Of a stretch of 64,000 bases of DNA, positions 55,904 through 64,000 are shown one piece after another. The stretch is from Kalymmatonema hyalinum WJT4-NPBG1. GTDB taxonomy: Bacteria > Cyanobacteriota > Cyanobacteriia > Cyanobacteriales > Nostocaceae. Made by a program: the position numbers and the translations under genes. The notes below the pieces were generated by a model that saw nothing but the letters and a program-made list of their open reading frames with translations, did not search any database and had not been told where the DNA came from. Position 1 is the first letter of the stretch. Each line of letters begins with the position of its first letter. The stretch lies in contig JAHHIB010000012.1 of NCBI GenBank assembly GCA_019359075.1, positions 1-64,000 of the forward strand, in the 5' to 3' direction.

Positions 55904-56674
55904 ATGAAAAGCCAAATTCTCGCCACAGCTGCATTTTTAACTCTGAGCAGCCTGAACCAGACTGCACAAGCAGCAAATCCTCAACATATCAGACAGTTAC
56001 TGGCAAGCAAACAATGTCAAAATTGTGATCTAAGTGGGGCTGGTTTAGTTATGGCTGACTTATCAGGAGCCGATTTAAGCGGAGCCAATCTTGCAGGTGC
56101 TAACCTCAGCCGCGCCAACTTAAGCGGCGCAGATTTGAGGGGTGCAAACTTGAACGGTACTGGTTTATTTGGTGCTAACCTGAGCGGTGCTAATCTCAAT
56201 AAGGCAAATCTAGAGGGCGCTGATTTTAGAAATACCTATTTAGTTAACGCTCAATTGAATGGTGCGAACCTCAATGGTGTTAACTTGCAAGGAGCAATAG
56301 GCATACCATCGCAAATTGCTACACATGAGGAATTTTATGCTTGGGGTGTTGCCGAAGCCCAAAAAGGCAACCAACAGCAAGCAATTGATTATTTCAATCA
56401 AGCTATTGTCATCAAACCTGATTATGCAGGCGCTTACTTAGCTCGTGGTGTCGCCCGTTACCAAATATTTGACCGACAAGGTGCATTCCAAGACGCCCAA
56501 GTCGCTGAAAAACTGTTTACATCCCAAAGCAATAGCACCGGAATGCAAACAGCACAGGCTTTTATCAAAGAACTGCAAACACCCTACGACACCAAGGTTA
56601 AACCTGCCAAACCTGATTTGATTGATTTTGTCGGTAGTGTTGGCTCTTTGTTGCTTCAGTTTTTGCCATTTTAG
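55904..56674 (+). CDS. Exported pentapeptide-repeat/TPR protein
   Basis: From ATG 55904 the protein has 256 residues. A signal peptide ends QTAQA, with mature start about ANPQHI. QLLASKQCQNCDLSGAGL opens the pentapeptide region (about 35-140, A(N/D)LSG units), followed by two TPR-like helical repeats (about 150-215; AEAQKGNQQQAIDYFNQAIVIKPDYAGAYLARGVARY). It combines a beta-helix with a protein-binding module. A longer frame from GTG 55856 lacks a ribosome binding site. Confidence 0.9.
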   Translation: MKSQILATAAFLTLSSLNQTAQAANPQHIRQLLASKQCQNCDLSGAGLVMADLSGADLSGANLAGANLSRANLSGADLRGANLNGTGLFGANLSGANLNKANLEGADFRNTYLVNAQLNGANLNGVNLQGAIGIPSQIATHEEFYAWGVAEAQKGNQQQAIDYFNQAIVIKPDYAGAYLARGVARYQIFDRQGAFQDAQVAEKLFTSQSNSTGMQTAQAFIKELQTPYDTKVKPAKPDLIDFVGSVGSLLLQFLPF

Positions 56675-56694
56675 AGAGGACTTAATATATTCAT

Positions 56695-57063
56695 TCAGTT
56701 GCTTTTGCGGAACTGCTCTAGCTCATTGACTATGTCTAGGATTTTGACGAAGCGCTGACCAAACTCAGTCAGCGTGTATTCGACACGAGGTGGAATTTCT
56801 GGATAAGCAATCTTTTCAACAATTCCAAAATTAAGCAAATCAGATAACCGCTCATTCAGTACTTTCGTCGTCAATCCGTCTATTGAACGAGTCATTGCAC
56901 CTGGACGATTAACGCCTGTGCGAATCAAGCGAAGAACTTCCAGCATCCACTTACAGCCTAGGGTGTGTTCAACAATATAGGCAACTGTCGGCTGAGATTC
57001 AACGTTGACTTTCTCAGGAGGAGCAAAATTTTTTTCTCGGCTATGAGCTTGCTGTTGAGTCAT
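56695..57063 (-). CDS. HxlR-family transcriptional regulator
   Basis: The 122-residue protein has a winged helix with the HxlR pattern GCKWMLEVLRLIRTGVNRPG ... GLTTKVLNERLSDLLNFGIVEK, then PPRVEYTLTEFG. A single Cys37 could serve as redox sensor, as in other HxlR/DUF24 regulators. It is divergent from a quinone oxidoreductase gene 125 bases away, the classic regulator/target layout. Confidence 0.93.
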   Translation of the reverse strand: MTQQQAHSREKNFAPPEKVNVESQPTVAYIVEHTLGCKWMLEVLRLIRTGVNRPGAMTRSIDGLTTKVLNERLSDLLNFGIVEKIAYPEIPPRVEYTLTEFGQRFVKILDIVNELEQFRKSN

Positions 57064-57067
57064 TTGT

Positions 57068-57097
57068 TACCAAACGGTTCCTACCCTACCAAATGGT
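57068..57097. promoter_or_regulatory. Tandem ACCAAAnGGT operator-like sites
   Basis: TACCAAACGGT (57068-57078) and TACCAAATGGT (57087-57097) are near-identical, each partly palindromic (ACC..GGT), and are 19 bases apart. They lie directly before the HxlR start codon within the divergent promoter region. Candidate HxlR operators. Confidence 0.5.
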
Positions 57098-57187
57098 GCT
57101 TACTTGTGGGTTACTAAAATACATCCCTATGCTGGATAGCAAAGCAAGAACACTTTAAGTTAATTCTAAAGGATAGGGAAATCAATC

Positions 57188-58162
57188 ATGCAGTTGATGA
57201 AAGCTCTTGTGCTGACGAGATTTGGTGATGTTGATGGGTTTGAACTTCAAGAAGTCCCCAAACAAGAGCCAAAGCCGCATCAAGTGTTAGTTCAAATTCA
57301 TGCAACGTCGGTCAATGCGGTTGATTATCAAACTCGTCGCGGTGATTACAAGCATTTGGTGAAACTACCTGCCATCCTCGGTGTAGATATCTCTGGTGTG
57401 GTTGAAGCTGTAGGAGAATCCGTCAAACAATTCAAAGTTGGAGACGCAGTGTACTACTCCCCGCAGCTTTTCGGCGACTTTGGCAGTTATGCAGAATATC
57501 ACGTTGCAGATGAACAGATTGTCGCGAAAAAACCCACAAACTTATCGCATACTGAAGCTGCCTGTTTTCCGTTGGCTGCGGGAACAGCTTGGGACTGCTT
57601 AGTCACCAGAGGTCAGTTGCAAGTGGGCGAGTCGGTTTTGATTCATGCTGGGGCTGGTGGTGTGGGTTCATTTGCCATTCAGCTAGCAAAAGCAATGGGC
57701 GCTTATGTTTTCACAACCTGTCGTGCACTGAATCACAATTTGGTCAAAAAGCTTGGTGCTGATTATGTGATTGATTACATTGGTGAAGATTATGTTGAGG
57801 TCATTCAACGCTTCACTAACGGCAAAGGTGTCGATTTGGTGCTAGATACAGTTGGTGGAGATACGATTGGGCGGAGTCTAAACGTTATCCGTCCGTATGG
57901 TCGGCTCGTTTCCATTGTAGATATTGCAACCCCTCAGTCATTACTCGAAGCCTGGGGTAAGAACCTCACTGTGCATTTTGTTTTTACACCCCAATATCGT
58001 GCGAAATTAGATGCCCTCAAATATCTCATTGAACGCAATCAGTTACGTCCTGTCATTGATTCTGTCATGCCTTTAAATCAAGTAGCACAAGCTCATCAGC
58101 GCTTAGAGCAAGGTGGCACGGCAGGTAAAGTTGTTCTTCAAGTTTTAGGCTGTTTGAGTTGA
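57188..58162 (+). CDS. Zinc-independent quinone oxidoreductase / alcohol dehydrogenase family
   Basis: The 324-residue medium-chain dehydrogenase/reductase shows an N-terminal GroES-like domain (LGVDISGVVEAVGESV) and a Rossmann fold with AGAGGVGSFAIQLAKAMGA. It lacks the structural-zinc cysteines of alcohol dehydrogenases, as in zeta-crystallin/QOR proteins. It likely reduces quinones or enones with NADPH. The HxlR neighbour suggests induction by electrophiles. Confidence 0.93.
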   Translation: MQLMKALVLTRFGDVDGFELQEVPKQEPKPHQVLVQIHATSVNAVDYQTRRGDYKHLVKLPAILGVDISGVVEAVGESVKQFKVGDAVYYSPQLFGDFGSYAEYHVADEQIVAKKPTNLSHTEAACFPLAAGTAWDCLVTRGQLQVGESVLIHAGAGGVGSFAIQLAKAMGAYVFTTCRALNHNLVKKLGADYVIDYIGEDYVEVIQRFTNGKGVDLVLDTVGGDTIGRSLNVIRPYGRLVSIVDIATPQSLLEAWGKNLTVHFVFTPQYRAKLDALKYLIERNQLRPVIDSVMPLNQVAQAHQRLEQGGTAGKVVLQVLGCLS

Positions 58163-58450
58163 GGAGTGTGAAAAACTGGATGGTGTCGATTAGCAGTGGC
58201 AAAATGTAGATACTGCAATAGTAAAAGCAAGGTTTTGGTATGTTAAGTGAGATTTAAAGCTTGCAATGCTAGAAGCAAACGAGCATAGATAATTAGTAGT
58301 TAGTAGATAGTATAGGAATCCGGTTTGGTTTATGAACTTACTAGTTGAGCTAGCGAACTCTTAACAGGGAACAGGCAACATAAACTGTACTGAGTTCTGT
58401 TCAAAAATCAAATAGGAATCTTATAGTACTTTAGTAACAACCTACAACTC

Positions 58451-59074
58451 ATGGCTACCTCAAAGAAATTATGGGAAGCAAATCAAGATATAGCCCAGGC
58501 TTGTCTTGAGCATCCCTTTGTCCAAGGTATAGGTGACGGGACTCTCAAGCAGCAAAAATTTGCCTATTATGTTGGGCAAGATGCTTTTTTCTTGGAAGCC
58601 TTTGCCCGTGCTTACAGTATCGCTGCAGCGAAAGCACCAGATTTCTCTGTATTTACAACCTTTCACTCGTTGGCTGATGGAGTTTTACAAGAACTGAAGC
58701 TACATGAAGGTTATGCTGCAAAGTGGGGAGTCAGTTTGCATTCTGTAGAACCTGGAGTCACAACTCGTCGTTATACCGACTTTTTGTTGGCAACTGCTTG
58801 GAGTGGAGATGTGGGTTTAACTGCTGCGGCTATGTCTCCCTGTATGCGTCTGTATGCCTTTTTGGGAGAACAGTTGGCTTGTGATGGCATTCCCAATCAT
58901 CAGTATGCGGATTGGATTCGGACTTACAGCGGCGCAGATTTTCAACCACTAACGCAACAATTAGAAGATTTGGTTGACCGTTACACTAGCAGTACAGCCT
59001 TGGTACACTCAACCTATCGCTATGCCATGCTATGTGAGCGAGACTTTTTTCAGGCAGCATGGGAATATTTATAA
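58451..59074 (+). CDS. tenA: TenA-family thiaminase II-like protein
   Basis: The 207-residue all-helical protein has active-site Cys131 (MSPCMRLYAFLGE) and the C-terminal Glu195 (MLCERDFFQ) of TenA_C. TenA proteins salvage the thiamin pyrimidine by hydrolysing aminopyrimidine or degraded thiamin. No TPP riboswitch was found in the 288 bases upstream. The PIG-L gene follows. Confidence 0.92.
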   Translation: MATSKKLWEANQDIAQACLEHPFVQGIGDGTLKQQKFAYYVGQDAFFLEAFARAYSIAAAKAPDFSVFTTFHSLADGVLQELKLHEGYAAKWGVSLHSVEPGVTTRRYTDFLLATAWSGDVGLTAAAMSPCMRLYAFLGEQLACDGIPNHQYADWIRTYSGADFQPLTQQLEDLVDRYTSSTALVHSTYRYAMLCERDFFQAAWEYL

Positions 59075-59149
59075 GCACTTTAAGCACAACCAGTGTGTGT
59101 TTTCTTCAGTAGCTCATACATAAAAACTTTTCAACGATATTATTGCATT

Positions 59150-59971
59150 ATGAACGCGAGTTATCTTATTCGTCGCTTAAAGACCGGTCTGCACAACAAA
59201 TGGTGGTTGCTTAATTACAGATTGCGATCGCTTGGGATGAAACTACAGTTTTATTGGCTTTTGTATGCAGGCAGTCAAAGGTTAGATTTGAGCCAGAAAT
59301 CGGCACTTGTATTTGCTCCTCATCAAGATGATGAAACGTTGGGCTGTGGTGGAATCATTGCCCTTAAGCGAGAACAAGGTGTACCTGTTAAGGTTGTTTT
59401 TGTCACGGATGGAGGGGGTTCTCATAAAGGTAATAGCAAGATAACCCGTGAGGAAATTGTTCAAATTCGCAAACAAGAAGCACTGACAGCTTTGAACATT
59501 TTAGGCGTTGAGTCAAAAAATGTTCACTTTCTCAATAAATGCGATGGCGCACTGCATAAAATGACGGAAGCTGAACAACAGCAAACTCTTGAAAAAATGG
59601 CACAATTGCTGGGTGATTTCCAGCCGCAAGAGGTGTACGTTACTCACAGCAAGGATCGAAGTCCAGATCATGAGACGACTTATCAACTTGTGACAGAGGC
59701 GATCGCCCTCGCTGGAGTCAAGGTAGATTTGTGGCAGTATGCTATCTGGTTGCTTTGGGACTCTTTACTGTTTCGCGATCTCAAGCTGGAGGAATTGACA
59801 GGAGCATATCAATTAGCTATACACAAGGTGCAATCCAAGAAGGAGCAAGCAGTTAAAACTTATCGTTCCCAATATTTACCTATAGATGCTGAATCCACTG
59901 ACACAGTGCTTCCAGCGAATTTCCTTTGGCGGTTTTTCTTACCTCATGAGGTTTTTTTCAAAACAGATTGA
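59150..59971 (+). CDS. PIG-L family deacetylase
   Basis: From ATG 59150 the protein has 273 residues. The zinc-binding block FAPHQDDETLGCGG and HSKDRSPDHETTY supply the metal ligands and catalytic Asp of LmbE/PIG-L enzymes, which de-N-acetylate GlcNAc-containing sugars. The following gene is a likely glycosyltransferase starting 28 bases after the stop, so the pair may work on one glycoconjugate. Confidence 0.92.
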   Translation: MNASYLIRRLKTGLHNKWWLLNYRLRSLGMKLQFYWLLYAGSQRLDLSQKSALVFAPHQDDETLGCGGIIALKREQGVPVKVVFVTDGGGSHKGNSKITREEIVQIRKQEALTALNILGVESKNVHFLNKCDGALHKMTEAEQQQTLEKMAQLLGDFQPQEVYVTHSKDRSPDHETTYQLVTEAIALAGVKVDLWQYAIWLLWDSLLFRDLKLEELTGAYQLAIHKVQSKKEQAVKTYRSQYLPIDAESTDTVLPANFLWRFFLPHEVFFKTD

Positions 59972-59999
59972 TGATTGTAATGTAAATGAAGAAACAACT

Positions 60000-60857
60000 A
60001 TGAGTAACCAAGAAAAGAAAGTCTGTTTCTGTACTTTAGCGTTAGGTAACAAATATCGCGCTCTTGCTTCACTCCTAGCAAAAGATATAGATAAATATGC
60101 ACCTCACACTTCTTTTGTGATTTTAACTGATAATCCTAACGAATTTAGTAACTTCTCTCAAGTTTTAGCATTTAAGCATCAACAGCATGGTGTTAAGTGT
60201 TACCACGATAAAAGATTTGTCATCGCTCAAGCTCTATCCTTGTTTGATTCATGTATCTTCCTTGATGCAGATATGCGAATATTAGCACCAGTGTCAGAAG
60301 ATATACAATGGCTTAACGAACCAGGAATAACAGCAAGAGCTTGTTTCAATCTGCCGATAAAATTTGCCAAAGTTATTGCAGGGACTGCTGAAGCAAAATA
60401 TTTTAGAGAATTTAAAATCGTTAAATCAGCCATACAAAAATTAAATCTGGATGCAGAATGGGAAAATATTAAATTTGTACAAGAGTATTTATTTGCTATC
60501 ACTAAAGACTCTGGCAAAGAAATCCAATTTTTGCGCTTATGGGAGATTCTTGCCAACTATTTTGAACGAAATGGACTTTACGACGCAGAAGGAAACGCAA
60601 TAGGTTTAGCTGCGTATAAAGCTGGTTTTCCTGTTAGATGGGGCGAAATGCCAGGTCTTTCATTTTTCAATGAAAAAATTGAGAGGTTTAGAATTCAAAA
60701 GGGTCAGTCAAGCATGGATGAAATGTCCATATATTTTGAAGAACACGCAAGAATTGCATATCCCAAACGCTCTATTTTGGAAAAACTTGTCTCTAAAATT
60801 GGGGAAAGTATCAAGTATTTTTACAGATTATTACGATTAAAGATTGTGACTAATTGA
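60000..60857 (+). CDS. Putative glycosyltransferase (GT-A fold, GT8-like)
   Basis: From ATG 60000 the protein has 285 residues. The start KVCFCTLALGNKYRALASLL, SFVILTDNP and a DxD motif in CIFLDADMRI resemble nucleotide-diphospho-sugar transferases. The C-terminal third is basic. A longer frame back to 59886 overlaps the PIG-L gene and is rejected. Donor and acceptor unknown. Confidence 0.75.
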   Translation: MSNQEKKVCFCTLALGNKYRALASLLAKDIDKYAPHTSFVILTDNPNEFSNFSQVLAFKHQQHGVKCYHDKRFVIAQALSLFDSCIFLDADMRILAPVSEDIQWLNEPGITARACFNLPIKFAKVIAGTAEAKYFREFKIVKSAIQKLNLDAEWENIKFVQEYLFAITKDSGKEIQFLRLWEILANYFERNGLYDAEGNAIGLAAYKAGFPVRWGEMPGLSFFNEKIERFRIQKGQSSMDEMSIYFEEHARIAYPKRSILEKLVSKIGESIKYFYRLLRLKIVTN

Positions 60858-61188
60858 TTAACCTATGAGTAAAATAAATCTTTTTACTTGCCCGTAAGCC
60901 AATGACGGGTTAAGAAAATGAGTTCTGTTATCACCAAAACAGTTTTGAGCAATGAGTGCTGAGTGTTGTAATACGAAGCATTATATACAACTTGAGTTTG
61001 TGGTAGTGCTTACGCCTTAACAAACTATCATTGATGACTTGTTCATCAATGACTGAGTTTGAATTGCGATAATGATAATTTGTTCATAGATAATGACATA
61101 ATTTGTCATAAGGTCGCATGGTAACACTATCAACTTATTAAAGTCTGTTCTTTGAGACACACTACAACAGGAGTTATGAAATAGGGCA
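60858..61188. other. AT-rich interval with hairpin
   Basis: No gene was seen in 331 bases. A perfect 10-bp inverted repeat (TCATTGATGA/TCATCAATGA, 61028-61052, loop 5) and a smaller ATGACA/TGTCAT palindrome near 61093 are the only clear structures. Confidence 0.55.
61028..61052. promoter_or_regulatory. Perfect 10-bp inverted repeat upstream of a pentapeptide gene
   Basis: TCATTGATGA (61028-61037) and TCATCAATGA (61043-61052) flank a 5-base loop. There is no following T-run, and it lies 137 bases before the next ATG, so an operator is as likely as a terminator. Confidence 0.4.
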
Positions 61189-61638
61189 ATGAACCAACAG
61201 GTGTTGTTAACTAGTGCAATGAACGTGGATGATTTTTTGAAACGCTATCAGGCAGGACAAAGAAATTTCAAGGGCGTAAACCTTATAGGTAGTTACCTAA
61301 ATGGAGTTAATCTCAGTGGAGCAACTTTAAAAGGAGCTTCCCTGAGTGAAGTTGATTTGAGTAAAGCAAATTTGGTTGGGGTGGACTTGACAGAAGCATC
61401 TTTAGTGAGAGCTAACCTGACGGGAGCCAACCTCACAGGAGCCAATCTTAGTGGGGCAAATCTTTTTGAGGCAAAGCTCACAGGAGCCATACTTGATGGA
61501 GCAGATCTGAAAATGGCAGATTTGATAGACGCAGATTTTACCGCTGCAAATCTACAGGGAGCTAATCTGTATGGGGCATACATGATGGGTACTCTGTTGC
61601 AGGGTGCAATTATGCCAGATGGTACAATCAACGGTTAG
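61189..61638 (+). CDS. Cytoplasmic pentapeptide-repeat protein
   Basis: The 149-residue protein has a short helical N terminus (MNVDDFLKRYQAGQRNFKGV) followed by about 22 pentapeptide repeats (ANLTGANLTGANLSGANLFE). It has no signal peptide or membrane helix. Third pentapeptide protein within 7 kb. Function unknown. Confidence 0.93.
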   Translation: MNQQVLLTSAMNVDDFLKRYQAGQRNFKGVNLIGSYLNGVNLSGATLKGASLSEVDLSKANLVGVDLTEASLVRANLTGANLTGANLSGANLFEAKLTGAILDGADLKMADLIDADFTAANLQGANLYGAYMMGTLLQGAIMPDGTING

Positions 61639-61760
61639 CGATCGCTAGCTCCACTCTTTGTGCCAATACATGAAAATGAGCTGTAGAGTATCTGGTATTT
61701 TGAGATAATCACAGAGCGAATGTGCCAAGAGAAAGATGACGGCACAAGGAAATTATCAAA

Positions 61761-63446
61761 ATGTCAGAGAATTTAAGAAGCCAAGTTGTAACACAAGGAG
61801 TGCAGCGATCGCCTAATCGGGCAATGCTGCGTGCTGTTGGTTTTAAAGATGAGGATTTCACCAAAGCCATTGTTGGCATTGCCAATGGCTACAGTACTAT
61901 TACCCCCTGCAATATGGGGATCAATAAACTGGCGCAAAGAGCAGAAATTGGCATCAGAAAAGCTGGGGCAATGCCGCAAATGTTCGGCACCATTACCATC
62001 AGTGACGGCATTTCCATGGGAACCGAAGGGATGAAATATTCCTTGGTATCGCGGGAAGTCATTGCTGACTCAATAGAAACCGCCTGCACTGGGCAAAGTA
62101 TGGACGGTGTTCTTGCCATTGGCGGTTGTGATAAAAATATGCCAGGGGCGGTGATTGCCATTGCTCGGATGAACATCCCCGCTATCTTTGTTTACGGGGG
62201 TACAATTAAACCCGGAAACTACAACGGACGCGACTTAACTGTTGTCAGTTCTTTTGAAGCTGTCGGTCAATACAGTGCTGGCAAAATTGACGAAAATGAA
62301 CTCCTAGAAGTCGAGCGTAATGCTTGCCCAGGCGCTGGTTCCTGCGGTGGAATGTACACGGCAAACACGATGTCTAGTGCTATTGAAGCAATGGGGATGA
62401 GTTTACCTTATTCCTCGACAATGGCAGCAGAAGATGAAGAAAAAGCGGAAAGTACTGAAAAATCTGCCTTGTTCTTGGTGGAAGCCATTCGCAAACAAAT
62501 CTTGCCCAGCCAGATTATAACTCGCAAATCCCTAGAAAATGCGATTTCTGTGATCATGGCGGTGGGTGGTTCGACAAATGCAGTGCTGCACCTACTGGCG
62601 ATCGCCCACACCGCTGGTATAGAACTTACCCTGAACGACTTTGAAACCATCCGCGCCCGCGTTCCGGTTTTGTGCGATTTAAAACCTAGTGGACGGTATG
62701 TAGCCACAGACTTGCACAAAGCTGGCGGCATTCCTCAAGTCATGAAAATGCTACTGGTACATAATTTATTACACGAGGACTGCCTAACCATCACCGGGCA
62801 AACAGTAGCCGAAGTGTTGGCTGATGTTCCAGAAGAACCATCAGCAAATCAAGATGTCATTCGTCCTTGGAATAACCCGCTGTATCAACAAGGACACTTA
62901 GCCATCCTTAGAGGTAACTTAGCGATTGAGGGGGCTGTCGCTAAAATTACTGGGGTAAAAACACCCAAAATTACTGGACCAGCACGGGTTTTTGAATCTG
63001 AGGAAGCCTGCTTAGATGCGATTCTGGCAAAGAAAATTTACCCAGGGAATGTCATCGTCATCCGCTACGAAGGACCAAAAGGTGGTCCTGGTATGCGGGA
63101 AATGCTAGCTCCCACCTCGGCACTTATTGGTGCTGGTTTGGGTGATTCTGTGGGACTGATTACCGATGGGCGCTTTTCAGGCGGTACTTACGGCATGGTA
63201 GTGGGTCACGTTGCACCAGAAGCAGCAGTTGGGGGTGCGATCGCCCTAGTCGAAGAAGGCGATACGATCACCATTGATGCCCATGCTCGTTCACTGCATT
63301 TAGATATATCTGATGAAGAGTTAGCAAGTCGTCGTGCCAATTGGCAGCCACGTCCACCGCGTTATAGCACCGGTGTGCTGGCAAAATATACCAAGTTGGT
63401 ATCTTCTAGCAGTCTTGGTGCAGTAACGGATTTGGATTTATTTTAA
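61761..63446 (+). CDS. ilvD: Dihydroxy-acid dehydratase
   Basis: The 561-residue enzyme converts 2,3-dihydroxy-3-methylbutanoate or -pentanoate to the 2-oxo acid in branched-chain amino acid synthesis. FeS-ligand cysteines are Cys50 (TITPCNMG), Cys123 ([10 protein letters not shown]) and Cys195 ([16 protein letters not shown]). The C-terminal GRFSGGTYG block is also present. The length fits the [2Fe-2S] type. No other ilv genes are adjacent. Confidence 0.97.
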   Translation: MSENLRSQVVTQGVQRSPNRAMLRAVGFKDEDFTKAIVGIANGYSTITPCNMGINKLAQRAEIGIRKAGAMPQMFGTITISDGISMGTEGMKYSLVSREVIADSIETACTGQSMDGVLAIGGCDKNMPGAVIAIARMNIPAIFVYGGTIKPGNYNGRDLTVVSSFEAVGQYSAGKIDENELLEVERNACPGAGSCGGMYTANTMSSAIEAMGMSLPYSSTMAAEDEEKAESTEKSALFLVEAIRKQILPSQIITRKSLENAISVIMAVGGSTNAVLHLLAIAHTAGIELTLNDFETIRARVPVLCDLKPSGRYVATDLHKAGGIPQVMKMLLVHNLLHEDCLTITGQTVAEVLADVPEEPSANQDVIRPWNNPLYQQGHLAILRGNLAIEGAVAKITGVKTPKITGPARVFESEEACLDAILAKKIYPGNVIVIRYEGPKGGPGMREMLAPTSALIGAGLGDSVGLITDGRFSGGTYGMVVGHVAPEAAVGGAIALVEEGDTITIDAHARSLHLDISDEELASRRANWQPRPPRYSTGVLAKYTKLVSSSSLGAVTDLDLF

Positions 63447-63527
63447 GACAGGGTGTAGGGGGGCTAAGGGTCCCCAGGAAGTGGGGTTGGGGATATAGAT
63501 GAACAATAAAAGAATTCAAAATATCCT

Positions 63528-64000
63528 TTATACCCTTACACCCTTAGACCCCTGCTTGCGCCACTTTCTGTAACCGAGCATAGACATTATCATCGTCCAC
63601 AACAAAAGCGGCGTTAACGTCGATGACTCCGGTATCGGCTGGACACCGCCTCCGGGAGGAGTCACACCGCCACCAGGAGGAGTTACACCGCCACCGGGAG
63701 GAGTCACACCGCCACCAGGAGGAGTCACACCGCCACCGGGAGGAGTCACACCGCCACCGGGAGGAGTCACACCGCCACCAGGAGGAGTCACACCGCCACC
63801 GGGAGGAGTCACACCACCACCAGGAGGAGTCACACCGCCACCAGGAGGAGTCACACCGCCACCAGGAGGAGTCACACCACCTCCAGGAGGTTGTTCACCT
63901 ACGGGTGGAGGAGTCACACCACCTCCAGGAGGAGTCACACCGCCTCCTGGAGGAGTCTCGCCTGCAGCAGGTGGCTGCTCGCCTACAGTCGGCGGCGGTG
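63528..64000 (-). CDS. PEP-CTERM-like protein with Pro/Gly repeats (5' end outside the window)
   Basis: The frame is open to the right edge of the window, so the start is missing. The visible 157 codons consist of about a dozen heptads PPGGGVT, with variants such as VGEQPPAAGET, followed by IPESST, a hydrophobic helix (LTPLLLWTMIMSMLGY) and a basic tail (RKWRKQG). This matches the PEP-CTERM sorting-signal layout (motif, helix, Arg-rich end), with ESST replacing EPST. It is probably an exported protein with a flexible wall-spanning linker. Confidence 0.7.
   Translation of the reverse strand, partial: PPPTVGEQPPAAGETPPGGGVTPPGGGVTPPPVGEQPPGGGVTPPGGGVTPPGGGVTPPGGGVTPPGGGVTPPGGGVTPPGGGVTPPGGGVTPPGGGVTPPGGGVTPPGGGVTPPGGGVQPIPESSTLTPLLLWTMIMSMLGYRKWRKQGSKGVRV
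63640..63960. repeat. 21-bp tandem minisatellite
   Basis: GGAGGAGTCACACCGCCACC-type units of 21 bases recur about 12 times with only third-position variation, encoding GGGVTPP. The length is a multiple of 3, so copy-number change keeps the frame. Confidence 0.9.

Noticed and set aside
58163-58450. Possible TPP riboswitch before tenA
   Set aside because: The conserved thi-box core (CUGAGA and the paired GAACCUGAU element) was not found.
61293-61631. Long minus-strand frames opposite pentapeptide genes (also 55097-55522, 56017-56199)
   Set aside because: These are mirror frames produced by the repetitive codon pattern on the coding strand.
63640-63960. Regular repeats that might suggest a CRISPR array
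   Set aside because: Units are contiguous 21-bp coding repeats without spacers.

Overview
This window looks like chromosome from a filamentous, Nostocales-type cyanobacterium. The evidence is the many HIP1 octamers (GCGATCGC), a CAAD-domain protein, several pentapeptide-repeat proteins, multi-PAS hybrid histidine kinases, and many short palindromic and MITE-like repeats of the kind that litter such genomes. No tRNA, rRNA, CRISPR array or intact insertion sequence was seen. No genus is claimed.

Region 1 (1-17.4 kb) is a lanthipeptide locus. Two tandem precursor genes with identical leaders (the first cut by the window edge) lie divergent to a LanM synthetase whose cyclase domain has the three-cysteine (CCG) zinc site seen in ProcM-like enzymes. 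Next come a degenerate sensor kinase (phospho-acceptor His replaced by Tyr, no ATPase domain), a membrane heme-binding sensor (DUF3365), a ParA/MinD-like ATPase, a small exported protein and a dienelactone-hydrolase-like enzyme. On the opposite strand is an NHLM-type export operon: a tandem cyclic-nucleotide-binding-fold protein, an HlyD-like adaptor, a C39 peptidase/ABC exporter and a second ABC protein.

Region 2 (18.2-25.4 kb) is a partner-switching and phosphorelay operon: RsbR, RsbS, RsbT, an RsbT/W-like ATPase fused to an RsbX-like phosphatase, a hybrid histidine kinase that begins with an RsbT-like ATPase domain, and a second hybrid kinase. Regions 1 and 2 together suggest a stress- or signal-gated secreted peptide system. 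The link rests on gene proximity only.

Region 3 (25.5-34 kb) is a proteostasis and stress block: groEL, groES and hsp20 on the minus strand behind a perfect CIRCE operator and a K-box-like site, a GT4 glycosyltransferase, a VOC protein, a PRC-barrel protein, a PsiE-like protein, a CbpM-like modulator paired with a J-domain-less CbpA/DnaJ C-terminal protein, and a second hsp20. A 14-bp hairpin buries the start codon of the J-less gene.

Region 4 (34.5-54.6 kb) holds a giant multi-PAS hybrid kinase, a Uma2 nuclease-fold protein, a lipid kinase, a metallophosphoesterase, a lone receiver, a Crp-type regulator and a HAD phosphatase. It then continues with stress-type proteins: an acidic hydrophilic protein, CAAD, a BON lipoprotein, a four-unit glycine-zipper/YflT-like protein with a 630-bp tandem duplication, and a 1049-residue protein with seven helical repeats. 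A SAM methyltransferase ends the block.

Region 5 (54.9-64 kb) contains three pentapeptide-repeat proteins, a likely 48-residue small protein, a divergent HxlR regulator/quinone oxidoreductase pair with tandem operator-like sites, TenA, a PIG-L deacetylase, a putative glycosyltransferase, ilvD, and the 3' part of a PEP-CTERM-like protein built on a 21-bp minisatellite.
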